64,000 nucleotides of DNA from Takakia lepidozioides. Its lineage: Eukaryota; Streptophyta; Takakiopsida; Takakiales; Takakiaceae. Shown piece after piece: positions 12,600-25,200 of the stretch. Every line of letters starts with the position of its first letter. The first letter of the stretch is position 1. The stretch is taken from assembly GCA_030704615.1 (NCBI GenBank), contig CM060732.1, positions 74,073,053 to 74,137,052 of the forward strand, in the 5' to 3' direction. The notes under the pieces were generated by a model, which saw only the letters and a list, made by a program, of their open reading frames with translations, searched no databases and was not told the DNA's origin. A program made the translations under genes and the position numbers.

Positions 12600-13995
12600 G
12601 GGACTACTCTCCTACACCTTCCGAGGAACTTGGCCCTCCTTCTTCCTCATCCCCCTCATCCCCCCATCCCCCCATCCTCCGAGCTCTGTGATGCATCAGT
12701 TGCAGTATGCCTCTCAAAAATGCCGTCCTCTCCTTGGGGGACTGTCCACCTCACCTCCTGGGAATCTTCTGCCTCTTCTCCCCCACTTTCCTCAGCAGAA
12801 TCCAACACAAATCTACGAGCCCGACGGGCTCTAATAGCTGCTGCCTCCTCCCTCATCTTCATTTTCTTGAGGCTTGCTCGTCTTAAATCTGCTGTAAACG
12901 ACTAGGTTCGGAACACCTCCTAATGGACACCGAAGCAAGCCGGGCAGCATAAGTAGGAAGGATGTAGTCCCTTTCTGGACTAGGCATGAAATCCCCCCTG
13001 GCAAAAAAAGGCACGTTCTTCCTACCCATGAACTCCGGTGTAGACGTCCCTCCTGCCGTACTTGGCATCCTACAGTAAGAACAAATCCACTTCAAGAATG
13101 TCAATACCAGCAGAAGCAGAAAGGGTAATAAGAGAGCGAAGGGAGGTGCCTCACGAAATCTGGAGGCAACTTACAATGCGACCACTCACTCGTACACCAG
13201 GGGCTCCTCGGCCTCGATCCCAACTTGTTCCTCCCCCTGCTCCTTCTCGGATTTTTCCTCATCCTCCGAGGATGCCTCTTCCTCTTTCGGCAGACGTTCA
13301 GCCGCTGCAAGTTCCGAGTTGTGGAGGGCAGTATCCGGCTCGAAGGCGAACACATGCCTGTCGGACAACGTCCCTGCCCACATTGAAGCACCTGAGGAAC
13401 AAAGCGGGCGGTTAATAGCTTGCGGCATGCAATTGCAATCAGGCCAGGGGACAACTGAGCACGTGAAGGCTTACCCGTGCCGCATGTGAAGTCCAGAATC
13501 CGCCCTTGGACATCCGAGCACGTCTCCATGAGGGTTTGGATGAAAGCAGGCTCCGGGTCCGGCTTAACCGCCACGGTTTGCCTGTCTTTGTGTCCTTCGG
13601 CATACTGGAGTGGGGCACATAGTTGTAGAGGACATCGTAGGTAACAGGTCCACAGCGCATCAACAAGACGACCGTCGTTGCAGAATTTGAACGTAGACCG
13701 TCTCTTCACAAAGCAATATGCCTCAAACACCAATGTCTGTACATCCAACAAAATAGGGATCAACTCCGGGATCTTGTTTTAGATACACCACAATATGAGG
13801 TGAATGCAATAGATTGATAATTTACACTTTGGCCCTCTGTTCGCAACCCGTGTATTGATGCAGAACCATTTTTTGAGGAGGACCGGGGTGACACTTTTCG
13901 GTGTCCCCACCGCATTCTCTGTGGTCTTCCCTCTTGTGGCAAGGACAACCACATCCACCGTCATCTAGAGCATCCCCGCCAGCCCAAACCTGGCT
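12600..13995 (-). pseudogene. Amino-methyltransferase-like gene, C-terminal piece
   Basis: This minus-strand piece holds KPDPEPAFIQTLME at ~13,560, then ILDFTCGTG at 13,499-13,473, then an 83-bp intron (13,474-13,392, GTAAG...CAG), then ASMWAGTLSDRHVFAFEPD. The 'KP...(I/V)LDxxxGTG...FExD' order is that of motifs X and I of beta-class N4/N6 amino-methyltransferases, which bind S-adenosylmethionine. I see no clear DPPY/SPPY motif IV. Where it would be expected the sequence reads VDVVVLA. A further intron joins VYE to MPSTAGGTSTPEFM, and an acidic Ser/Glu tail follows (~12,860-12,600). In-frame TAG and TAA near 13,960 and 13,790 show decay. Gypsy copy A cuts the gene at 13,995. Confidence 0.55.
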
Positions 13996-14921
13996 TGTTA
14001 GAGGACTGTAGGGGACTTAGACACTTATACGGGATCTGTAGGGTACCCTTAATTTTTGCACAGACTGAGACCAACAGGAGCCTTAGGGGTGACAGCAGCG
14101 CACTGTAGAGGGGGGTTACACAGTCAACACAGCCCGTCACAGTCACAGCCCACACAGCCAACACAGCCCGTCACAGTCGTCACAGCCCACACACAGTCGA
14201 CACAGCGCCACAGTCGCACACAGCAGGCCACAGCACAGCCACAGCCCACACAGCCCGCACAGCCACACAGCCAGCACAGCCCGACACAGCCAAACACACC
14301 AGTACACAGCTGTCACATAATAGGGAACGACTGTGGGGAACAACACCTGTGAAGGGAACATGTTAGTTCACAGACGACGGTTAGAGAGGGAAACGGTTAG
14401 AACCGCGGATAGGAGGATAAAGGGAGAAAGGGGGAAAAGAGGATCATCATTATTCGGAGGAGGACTTCTTAGTCAGGTGGGAGCGGAGATCGAGGAAAAA
14501 GGGAGAGCACGGTGAAGGAGGAAAGAGGATTAGTAGATGCTTGTTATATGCAAAGCTGTAGTGATATTGTAGAGCAGATTAGAGACATAATGGCTTCGGC
14601 CTGATACCTGATAAATCATAATCTGATACTTACACGATACAATCACACTGTGTAGAGAGATCTGAGTGAAGCTGTGGATTGAATGGATGAGTGAAGGAAA
14701 CCGATAGATTGATGAAGCAAACTGATACTTAATTATCAATGGTAAGGTAGCTAAGATGAATGCGAAAAGGGAAACAAATAGGAAACACCCCCATGATACA
14801 CTAGCTGTAGGTCATGACTGATTGTTCTGCGCGGGCTGAGTACTTAGAGATTTCCAACTCTTCTATCTTGGAGTTTCCGCCTCGGATAGCGAAGGGATGG
14901 GTGAGTAAAAGCCGCGCGACA
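13996..14921 (+). repeat. 5' LTR of copy A (926 bp)
   Basis: Begins TGTTAGAGGACTG and ends GCCGCGCGACA. It matches the 3' LTR at 26,082-26,955 closely, except for length changes in the CACAG-rich tract (~14,115-14,315) and in a purine-rich stretch near 14,410-14,520. Confidence 0.95.
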
Positions 14922-15508
14922 TTTGGCGACCATACTGGGGACCTGGGACATGAACAACCAGATGTGACAGGCATCTGGTGGGATCATGGTGGTTGGACCA
15001 TTAAAGAATTTGAAGTGAATCAAATTCCCTGTGGAACGAAGGAAGAAAGATTGTCCAAACAATTCTTTCAAAGGTTCTTGGAATTGCCAGACGGTTGTAA
15101 AGAAAATATTCTTAAACGAGTGCATGATGCTGATCCAGAATGGGGTCTGGAGAAAGGAGTGATAAAGATTTATCAGGTAGCCTGTAGAGGAAGAGCACGT
15201 TGGTTACCAACATTGGTTTATGTGATAGCATTGCTATCCATTAAACGAGTAGAGTTGAAGGCTGGGAAGAAAGAAAGGTGAATGTTTATACTCATATGCA
15301 TGAAGAGCTTGTACTGGTAAAGAATTGGATTCCAAAGGATATTTTGTGGATCAAACTCACACCAAGAACAGCTTTTCAGACTTGTTTGCCATATGGTTAT
15401 ATGGTAACGGAGACTTCAAGTATAGCCAAGGGTGCATTGAAGCTTGAAAGAAACCCAGGCATATACGAGAGATATTACAGAAGAGAGTTTTGGTTATTGC
15501 CACATTAA
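14814..15508 (+). pseudogene. ORF0 of copy A: extra frame before gag
   Basis: An open frame starts at an ATG inside the LTR (14,814), reads through the primer site and continues to 15,281. After a one-base loss near 15,255 it continues at 15,278-15,508. Copy B keeps this part in one frame (40,171-39,626). The product would be about 180-230 residues, with a WWDHGGW-containing start, QFFQRFLELPDGCKENIL, and a Trp/Tyr-rich end (YERYYRREFWLLPH). I recognise no known domain. Some Tat-lineage elements such as Ogre also carry an ORF before gag; whether this one is related is unknown. The true start codon is uncertain because upstream ATGs lie in the LTR. Confidence 0.7.
14924..14941 (+). other. Primer-binding site of copy A
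   Basis: TGGCGACCATACTGGGG starts two bases after the LTR. The TGGCGAC...CTGGGG form resembles primer sites that plant gypsy elements pair with tRNA-Arg-type 3' ends. The tRNA identity is inference. Confidence 0.75.
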
Positions 15509-15530
15509 AAAGAAATGAAAGACATGGGAC

Positions 15531-17720
15531 ATGAGTGATGAAAGAGAAGCTAGACGACAGAGATATTCAGCAAAAAGAGAAAGCTATCTGAAAGCTAATT
15601 ATCCATATCTTTGGGAGAGAGGAATAGACATAGGGAATCATCTGGACCTCTCACACCATCAAGATCAAAGAGTGCATCACCTATACCGGAAGAACTAGAG
15701 TTGGATGCCACTCCTTCTGTTTCTTTGCAAGAAAGATTAAGGGAATTGGTACAGGAAGAAGATCAATCACGAGGTGAAAGATCTGAGGTACATCCTTGGA
15801 TAAAAGACTTGACAGAAATCTTTGATAAGAGTTGGCATGGAACACCAAAAGCAGGAACTCCAGTTTTCTGAAGCAGAAGATGAAGAAGGAGAAGAGGATG
15901 TGGCAGAGCCAACGGAGAGTTCAGACTCTCCAACACCATTACAGTTGAGTTACATGAGTGAAGAAGAAACCCAAGGGCAGAACTTGGAGGATGAAAACAG
16001 AGAGAAGAAATTAGAAGAGGAAGAATATGAAGAAGTAGACCCAACAGCTGAGGTTGAGACTACAACCAGGACATCCCAACCCGTTGGACCTGGATCAAGT
16101 GGAGCACTTGGATCACAGGCCAACGAAGGTGTCGGCTCAGGGGGATCAGGCGGGCTGCCTGGATCTGGCTCTGGGGGGACAGGGAGTGTGGGAAGTAGTG
16201 CAACTGAAGCTGGGAATACTGTGAATATCGTGGGGCCAGAAGCAAGGAGTGCTCAAGGGCCACCACTTGGTGGAAGATCCACCACAAAAACAACAGGTCC
16301 AGAAGGACCAGCACCAGCAAGGGTGCCAGCACCTGTCAGTGGGCAGAAGGTAGGGCCACAGATGGCGTTACAACCAACACGGGCAAAACCACCCTTTCCA
16401 ATATATTCAGGAAAAGGGGATCCCGATGTACACATTAGCCAATTTGAGCACATGTGTATAGTGAACAATGATGATGATGATGTTTCCTTGTTCACTTATC
16501 AAGAAAGCAAGTGAATGGTATGCAAGATTCCCTGATAATCATTTCCTAACCTGGAATGGCTTGAATACAGCATTTCGAAATAGTTCAGGACAAGTAAAAC
16601 TGAGGATGAAGTGTATGGAAGTTTACAACAGCTGAAGCAGAAGAAGCATGAAACTGTTGAAGAGTATATGGAGAAGATGGAATTGATGATGAAAAAGCTG
16701 GCTGCAGTACCAGCGCCCGGTTTACAGAAGACTTGGTTTGTGAGTGGATTAAGACCAGAGTTGCAAAAGAAAGTGGATATGTTACCCCATAATACAGTGG
16801 AGGAGGCATTTGAAACTGCGAACAGAATTGAGCAATTGGGAATGCTCAGGAGAGAGAAAAAAGAAGATGAGACTCTGAGGATGAGTCAGATGAAGAAGAA
16901 GAGCAAGAACTAAAAAGAAGAGTAAGAGAAAGGAAAAGTTGAAGAGGGATAACTATGAAAAAAAATTGGAAGAAATCTTGAAGAAGTATGCCACAGAGGC
17001 TGCAACACATTGGAGGAAGGGTGTATGGTGTGCAAAGTGCCAGAATGAAGGCCATACCACCACAGAATGCCACATGAAGGAGAAACACTGTACTATCTGT
17101 AAAATGGATAACCATTCTACTGAGAATTGTTACTACAACAGAAGGACAGCTGCAAGAGAACCTAGGCAAGTAAGGGTGCATCAGGTGCAGCCCCAGCCAA
17201 GAAGAAACAATGATCAGGACCACTATGGTAGGTCTGGTGGTTATAACAATGGCATGGAAGGGAGAGGTAATTCAAGAGGGAATTACCAAGGAAATTCCAG
17301 AGGCAACTATCAGGGTAATCCAAGGGGGAATTACCAGCCCGGGAATCAGGATTATAGAAATAATCCAAGAACAGACCAAGGGCGAGGACCCAATGGTGAA
17401 GAGCTATGTTACTATTGTAATCAGCCAGGACATCGCAAGGCAGCCTGTTCATTCTGGATAAGACACCAGAATGAGATGAGAGCTCCTGTGAATGAGGGCC
17501 CAGTGGTGGCAGCTCACATGGTTAGGCCATGTGTTGTACCAGAAGTAAGTACAATGATAGTAACAAGAAGTAAAGCCAAACTAATACCTCCAGTAGAAGA
17601 GGAAGAAGATGAGACTGGAAGTGGCAATGATATGCCTGAAGATGAAGAGACTTGGAAAGATGAGAAGGAACTGCACAAGGAAGTGGCATACTATAAGGGA
17701 AATGCAAAAGAGTACTGATA
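15531..17720 (+). pseudogene. gag: gag of copy A
   Basis: Starts at ATG 15,531 (MSDEREAR). The N-terminal half is acidic and Ser/Pro/Gly-rich (glycine-rich near 16,080-16,200). A gag core with FPIYSGKGDPDVHISQFEHM is near 16,395-16,455, and the coiled part QLKQKKHETVEEYMEKME near 16,630. Three CX2CX4HX4C knuckles follow: CAKCQNEGHTTTEC, CTICKMDNHSTENC and CYYCNQPGHRKAAC, with an RGNYQGN repeat tract between the second and third. A one-base frame change near 15,865, a break near 16,510 and another near 16,910 split it. Packaging and RNA binding are the expected roles. Confidence 0.9.
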
Positions 17721-17889
17721 TTCCTGTGGCAGATTCCTCTGATTCGGATGGAGAAAAAGAAGGGAGTGAGGAAGAAAGGAAAAAAAAGATGCAGACATGC
17801 AAAGTAATGAAGAGACTTTGGCTGAGTAATATGTCAGACCAAAGCAGAAATTACCATTGGACAGCTATTAGCTGTGGCACCTTATTGTA

Positions 17890-18646
17890 GGCACAGGCTG
17901 TATCAGCAATCAATCGAATTGCCCAAGAGACAGGAAACACAGACCTGAACAGCAAGGTGACCAGTTATAATGTGAAGCCGGAAGGGCGAGAACCAGTCAT
18001 GGACTTTGATGATTCTATGCCAGTAATCCAATTGAGAATTGGAAGCACAGAACTAACTGATGTACTGATAGATGGTGGTTCTGGAGTAAATATCATGACA
18101 GACCAATTAAGGAAGAAGCTTGGTCTAAGTAACATGAAACCAGCCCCATTTACAGTAACAATGGCAGATCAAAGAAGTGTACAGCCATTGGGATTAATAA
18201 GAGGAGTTAAGATACAGATACAGAAAATGATCTTTATGATCACAGTAACTGTATTAAAAATGGATGAAGTCATGGAGGCTTACTCCTTATTATTGGGACG
18301 TCCGTGGCTGAAACAGGCCAGGGTATTCCATGACTGGAATTCTCAGTTACTAACCGTGCATAATGGGATGCACGAGATACAAATTACCACAAAGAAATCT
18401 AGTAGATTACCTGCTACAAGAAGACCTCGAGGAGTCAGAGAGTATGACTGGAGAGGAGGACTGGATGAGGAGCAGGAAGCTACCCTATTTGCTGCACACC
18501 CAGAGTGGGAGCAGGTTGCAGAGATGCGGCTGGAAAGCCTAAGTTGTTTAAGAGGTATCTGCTGTGGTGTAGTGACAGCAACACCAACTGAAGAGGAAAC
18601 CAGCATTTACCCATCACATTTCTATGAAGAAAGGAGGAGAGAATAG
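17890..18646 (+). pseudogene. Aspartic protease region of copy A
   Basis: The catalytic motif DGGSG, inside VLIDGGSGVNIM, is at about 18,070-18,084, followed by LLLGRPWL near 18,290. Both are standard marks of a retropepsin-type gypsy protease, and both are intact here. A frame change just upstream (near 17,890) cuts the link to gag, and one near 18,645 cuts the link to reverse transcriptase. Confidence 0.88.
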
Positions 18647-18669
18647 AAATCCTAGAAGAACCAGCCACT

Positions 18670-19722
18670 GTGAGCTTACAGGATGAAGTGGTGACTGGTT
18701 GGACAATCACAGCTGATGAGCAGGTGAGAGAAGTAAATGTGGGAACTCAGGAGGAACCGAGGATGGTGAAAGTAGGAGCTGATTTGGAGCCGGAATTCTT
18801 CGAAGAAGCTAAAAGCTTGTTCATCAAATACAGAGATGTATTTGCTTGGAGCTATGAGGATCTAAAAGGGATACCACCTGAAGTCTGTCAGCATAAGATT
18901 GAACTGGAACCAGGGTCAGTACCAATCAAGCAGGCGAGGTATAGAATGAATCCCAACTACGCACAGAAGGTTGGAGAAGAGATAAAGAAGTTGGCTGAGG
19001 CTAAGTTTATATACCCAATAGAGTATACAACTTGGTTGTCACCCATTGTTATAGTTCCCAAGAAGAATGGCAAACTAAGAGTATGTGTGAACTATAAGAA
19101 GCTGAATGCTTGTACGAAGAAAGATCCTTTCCCTTTGCCATTCACAGAAGCAGTATTAGACACTGTGGCAGGCCATGAGATGTACTCATTCATGGATGGC
19201 TTCAGTGGTTATAATCAAGTGCAAGTGGCAGAAGAAGACCAAGGGAAAACAGCTTTCATCACAGACTGGGGGGCTTATGCATACAAAGTCATGCCCTTTG
19301 GACTTTGTAATGCACCAGCGACCTTTCAGAGAGTGATAAGTGAATCTTTTCATGAGTATCTGGATGATTTCATGCAGGTTTTGGATGATTTCAGTGTGTA
19401 CAGCTCTAAGAATGAGCACTTGCATAAATTGGAGTTATGTTTGGCCAGATGCAGGATGAGAGGTCTGGGCCTGAATCCAGAGAAGTGTACTTTCTGTGTG
19501 AACTCAGGGGTGCTTCTGGGACACATTGTGTGTAAGAAGGGACTCCTTGTGGATCCCAGGAAGACAGAGTCCATTAAAGCCTCTCCACCACCAGTGAATG
19601 TTAAAGTTAAGATTCCTTGGGCAAACCAGTTATTACAGAAGATTTGTCAAAAGGTATGCACAAATAGCAGCACCATTGAGCAAGCTTCTGAAGAAAGATG
19701 CAGTGTTTGCCTGGACAGCTGA
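18670..19722 (+). pseudogene. Reverse transcriptase of copy A
   Basis: Clear gypsy reverse transcriptase: SPIVIVPKKNGKLRVCVNYK at ~19,038, PFPLPFTEAVLD, then FMDGFSGYNQVQVAEED near 19,190, MPFGLCNAPATFQRV near 19,290. The catalytic box reads QVLDDFSVYS where copy B has QVFLDDFSVYS, so three bases are missing around 19,378-19,382. The frame is kept but the residue before LDD is changed. The frame is lost near 19,605. Confidence 0.92.
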
Positions 19723-20209
19723 ATGTCAACAGGCGTTTGAGGAACTTACACTGTCAGTAACAACTACACCTGTGCTGATTAACCCTCACTGGCATGTAGT
19801 ATTTCATGTTCACTGCGATGCATCAGGAGAAGCGTTGGGAGCGGTGTTAGCCCAGAATGTTACAGGGAATATAGATTCACCTGTGTACTATGCTAGCCGG
19901 TTGATGAACAGTGCTGAGAGGAACTATAGCACAACGGAAAGAGAAGCATTGGCAATGATCTATGCAGTGAAGAAATTCAGGCATTACCTATTGGGAAGAA
20001 AGTTTATGTTTTATGTGGATCACCAGGCTCTGATATATCTGGTGAACAAACCTTTGATAAGTGGAAGGATAGCGAGGTGGTTAATAATCTTGCATGAGTT
20101 TGAGTTCGAGGTTATTTACAAGCCTGGCCGTTTGCATCTTGTGGCAGGATCATTTGTCACGACTAACAACAGGAGAGGCCGCCACAGGAGTGGACGATCA
20201 GTTACCTGA
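19598..20209 (+). pseudogene. RNase H domain of copy A
   Basis: Follows reverse transcriptase after a frame change. It shows QTSYYRRFVKRYAQIAAPLS, then VHCDASGEALGAVL (first catalytic Asp), YSTTEREALAMIYAVKKFRHYL (Glu) and FYVDHQALIYL (Asp), the expected residues of a gypsy RNase H. The frame breaks again near 20,140 at the junction to integrase. Confidence 0.9.
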
Positions 20210-21480
20210 TGCGAGTTTATTTGTAATGGAGGTGCAAGGAAGTGCAGATGAATGGTTAGATTGGCAGTGGCCAATCAGATACTACCTTGCTCATGGTCAG
20301 TGCCCACCTAGTTATGGTAAGGAGCAGAGGAAGAGAATTGCTATCAAAGCTTTACCTTATACTATGGTAGGAAGCAGAATGTATAAGTTAGGACCTGATG
20401 GAGTACTAAAACGATGCTTGTACCACCATGAAGTAAATAAAGTTTTGGAGGAAGTTCATAAAGGAGTGGCTGGAGGTCATTTTGGAGAAGAGACTACCAG
20501 TAGAAAGATACTACTCGCAGGATACTGGTGGCCTACTTTGTTCAAAGATGTACATGAGTATTGTCAGAAGTGTGATGAATGTCAGAGGCTAGGACCTTTG
20601 CAGAGATCTGGAAGGATGGCCTTGCATCCTACAATGCCTACGGAACCATTTCAGAAATGGGGACTAGACTTTGTTGGACCAATTAATCCACCATCCAAGA
20701 ATACACGAAACAGGTACATAATTACAGCCACTGATTATACTACAAAGTGGGTGGAAGCTAAAGCTTTGAGGGACAACACAGCCAAGTCCACAGCAAGGTT
20801 CCTGTACGAGAACATACTTACACGATTTGGCTGTCCCTTAGAATTTATCAGTGATCAAGGAAGTCACTTCATGAATGAGACCATTGAGTTGTTGACTAAA
20901 GAGTTTATGATTGTGCATAGAAAGAGTACAACATATTATTACCCACAGGTAATGGGCAGGCAGAGGCTACCAACAAAATACTATGTACTATCTTGGCTAA
21001 GATAGTCAATGCAAACAGAACGGATTGGGATACAAAGCTGCTGACAGCTTTGTGGTCATACAGGACTTCATATAAAGTCACCACTAAGTATACACCATTC
21101 CAATTAGTTTTATGGTATGGAAGCCTTACTTCCAGTGGAATTCCTGTTACCTACCATGAGAACGGAGTGGGGAAAAAGAATGGAATTGCAAGACTCCATC
21201 AAGGTCAGGAAACATGAATTATACCATGTGGAAGAAGTACGTGCTGATGCAGCTGATAATATGACCAGAATTCAGATGAAGCGAAAGGAACAGTTTGATG
21301 AAGGCAAGTTAAAGACTTTTAAGACGGGGGATTTGGTTCTATGGTTGCAGAAGAAAGGAAAGATTCAAGCTTCTAAGCTTAAATCACCATGGAAAGGACC
21401 TTATGTCATACAAAAGATGTATGATAACAACACCGCCATGTTACAAAACCATTAACAAAGAAATGCTGGGAAGAGTCAAT
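20094..21480 (+). pseudogene. Integrase of copy A
   Basis: Contains the HHCC zinc-binding region (HKGVAGGHFGEE ... CQKCDECQRLG, ~20,458-20,600). The catalytic core runs from GLDFVGPINPP (~20,662) and TDYTTKWVEA to ISDQGSHFMNE (~20,848), with the Glu further on. The C-terminal GPY/F motif is WKGPYVIQKM near 21,392. No chromodomain follows. Frame changes near 20,940 and 21,115 break it; copy B has this region as one 401-codon frame. Confidence 0.92.
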
Positions 21481-21642
21481 GCAATAAGTTGAAGGGGTAC
21501 AGTGGTATCCATGACAAACCCCTGCAGCATGATTTGCATGTTGAACCGCAAGAGCAGTCACGGGCTGCACCAGTGTTACGAACGGAGTATGGAACACTTG
21601 TCGCTAGGCCCAGCATATATGACCAGGGTGGGCAAACAAACG

Positions 21643-21846
21643 TGACACAGCCTATCACAGTCACAGCCTATCACAGCCCGTCACGACGTGACACTTAGCA
21701 CAGCCCAGCACGGCGCAACACAGCCTATCACAACCTACCACAGCGTGTCACAGCCTATCACAGCTTACCACAGTGCATCACAGCCTATCACAGCGTAACA
21801 CAGTATGACACAGCCTGTCACAGCTCAACACAGCCTACTAAAGTTA
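21643..21846 (+). repeat. CACAG-type minisatellite between pol and ORF-X (copy A)
   Basis: About 200 bp of loose repeats of CACAGCCTATCA-like units. The unit resembles the CACAGCC tract of the LTR but is a separate internal block. Copy B has the counterpart at 33,335-33,530. Confidence 0.85.
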
Positions 21847-22210
21847 CACGATCCATAGAATCAGTGACAAGTGGACACATAATAACTTCAGGAAAATGGC
21901 GGAAGAGAAACGGAAATTACTTTAAAAATAGACACGTGGAGGTCAGGGCGCGACACACAGCAGAGAATGAAGTGCAAGGACAGGTGTCAAAAAGAAAGAG
22001 ACAAGAACGGCCGTCAAAAGGGATGAAAGGCGGGCCCATTAATGAATACGGAAAAAGGGAAACGGAACGAACGGCAAGTACAGAAAAGCCGAATTCTTGT
22101 CACATGTGTGATCCTAGTGGACTATCCAACAGGGAAAGTCCACTAAAGAATAAATTAAAATCCAGTCACAGCGGATACAGCCAATAGAAAACCAGAGAAA
22201 GATCAAGAAA

Positions 22211-25200
22211 ATGGAGGAAATTGAGCGCAAGAGCGGCGTCGTTCTGAGTAACGGGCGTCTCGACAGGACAGGCCATAAATGCTATAACTTGGAAACTATG
22301 GAGGAACTAACAGACTATACGCTCGCAATATTACTTACGCAGTGGCATAGACACGAAAGGACAGAGCAGAGCTTTTCTCTTGAGCATGCTTGCAAGCCCC
22401 GCAGGCTTACAAGAAATTACCATAGCTTTCTGCGGCAACCATACGTTTATGCTTTGTGCACTACAGGCATTCCTGCAGTTGTTACAGCCAAAGCAGTTCT
22501 GTGAGTCTAAAATGAAGAGAGTGAGAGGAATGGAGGAAATCAGGGTGAAGAGCACCACAATTCTGCAGAAACAAACGATGGCTACCCCACAGGCGATAAA
22601 GATACTGGAGGAGCTGAGATTGGAAGGATTGCAAAGCCTGGATTGGACACTACACCATAGACAGTACATGTTACAATTTTTGCAGAACTTTGAGCCAAGG
22701 ACAGGAACAACAACGGTGAAGGGTTTGAATTAATGATTACTCCCCTATACCTCCAGCAATTGTTTCGATTGCCAGCAGGTCAGGTGCATGTGGAGGAACA
22801 CAGGGCAAGACTGCAAATAGGGGACTTATTCCAAGAAGGGAGTTTCTTTAAAACTCAGGGTTATGCTTGTACCAAAGCTGTGTACCCAGGGTTAAAAGAG
22901 ATAGGCCAGGTATTGAACGTTCTGATTGCCCTGAAACAGAACCAACAATATTTGAGCAGATCCTTCACAGAGGAAATACTCAAAGGCCTGAAGGGACAAG
23001 AGGTACAATGGGCGGACATAATGTACAACGCACTGGTAGAGGAGATGAAAAGATTACAAGGTACTACCGCAAAGTCTCCTATCATAGTGTCTGGCCCAAT
23101 CATTGCTCAAATAATCCTTATTCTGGCATACTTAATGCACAAGAAAGGAAGGAAATGGGAGTGTTTGAGCCAGAAACAACTGCAATGGAAGAGCAAGGCT
23201 CTTCACACAGTGAGGGTGGACTAGCAGGCAACCCGAGACTAAGAGGCAGAGAAGGGGAAAGACTGTAGTGGCGGATCCACTGGCTTCACGGATTCCGCAT
23301 GATAATGTTTCCCAAGCTCATGGCCAGGAAGGGGCACAGCAGCACAGAGAATGCTATTACTGGAAGCAGGACCTTCAGAGAGGGAGGAGGAAGTTACTTC
23401 TGCATCACAACCAACACAGCCACTTGAACGACTTGTCACAAGGTCACAAGTTATCCATGCAGCTCAACCCGAAATAATTGATTTGGAAAGTGAAGGGATA
23501 GATATTCCAACTACAGAACAGATAGTGGCAGAAATAGAGAAAGGGGACCTTCTCTATGAATATTCTGGTCTGGTCAAGGAGACAGAAATCCCAGAGGTGC
23601 AACAGTTGCCCAAGGGAAATCCTGAGGTGCATATAATACACACACCTGTGTCGGAGGTACCACAGGCGGAAGGTCATGACACTGTAGCACCGGTGATAGA
23701 TGAAGTAGTTCAGGAAGAAAATCCGGTGGGACAATGGCCTGAATGGTTAGTGAGACATCATACTGTTGAAGATCAGGAGGAACAGCAGCAACCTCACCAT
23801 GATGACCCTCAACAGGCAATGCTGATGAGTTCCATAGGCAGGACACTTAATTTGTTGGGGACTTATGTCAAATCCCATGTTCCAATTACCCAATTGACAG
23901 CCTTGAAAGAGAACTCAGGAAGGAGTTTGAGGCTCGACTTGCCACTGAGTGTGCAAACAAGGTCGATGAAGGGTCACTCTCAAGATGAAGCAGGACTTGG
24001 GAATACAGAAATGGCTTTGCAATTGGCCAAGCAACAATTGATTGAGGCAGGCCTCGCGCAAGACCAGTTGCACGAAGCACATAAGCAACAGCTATACCAA
24101 ATGCAGGTGCAGCATGAAAGCAAGTTGCAAGAACTGAATGCACTACATACGGAGTTGCAGACAGTGCATAACAGGATGGCGATACAATGTGCTACATTTA
24201 CAACTATGCTTGACCAATCACAAAAGAAATAAACAGTCAAGCGGAAAAATGTACGAAGGCAGAAGAAGAGAATGTTGAGCAAATGAAGCTCATTGTCGAT
24301 ATGAAGAATACAATCTGTCGCAATGAAGATACTTTCAAGCAATACAGGCAGATGAAGCTGATCAAGAGAAACACATCGTGGAGTTGCAACAAACCATCAT
24401 GGCCAATAGAAATGAAATCGCGGTCAGTAACAAGGCTTGAAGGAAGCCAATAATCTACTTGCTGCCTATGCGCAATTGGTTGAGCCACAGGCGAAGCGCA
24501 TGGAGGCTTTACAACAGCAGTTGGAATTGTACAAGCTAAGAGAGGAGCAAACTCTCAGGGGAACCACAAGCAGCTTGGTGGATAACAGCCTTATGCAGGT
24601 CTGGTTAGCACAAGGGCCAGTAGAGGGCAAAGCCCACGGAAGCTCACCCAAAGCGAGATGAATGAGCTCAGACTGCAGGTGCAGAACATTGCCACAACTA
24701 CTATAGACAATGTCTATAGTAGGATAGCAGAGTTACAAGAGGATGTAGACGGACTCCAGACTCAAGTGGAAGACCTCACTTCAAACATCGACCAAAGAGT
24801 CTATATCCCTCAGGAACAGCTAATGGCTTCTTATTTACAAGCCAGAACTTTGGCTTTTCAGTCTTCACAGGAGGTGCAGGAGATGCCAATGATACAGGAG
24901 CCAGTACCACCACCACCACAACAGGTCAGTGTACCAGTAGCTGAACCTGTGGTTACTACAACCACACCACAGCCACCACAGCCGGAGGTATGGGGCAATG
25001 CCGCTTTTAACCCACCTAAAACTCCAGCTGCAAGGGAGTACAGTAGGGCTATGATTATGCCCTTCAACCAAATTCCCATCATGTTGGATTTGGCTTGGAA
25101 AGAATTTAGTCCTCCGCAGTCATTCGCACATTACTACCAAATCATGCGTATTTGGCTGCCAGTGGCAACTAGGACTAAAGTTCTTCCAACAATCGACATA

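Noticed and set aside
14115-14315. CACAG tract as telomere-like or CRISPR-like repeat
   Set aside because: Units are short and irregular with no spacers. They do not match TTTAGGG-type telomere repeats and occur at the same LTR position each time.
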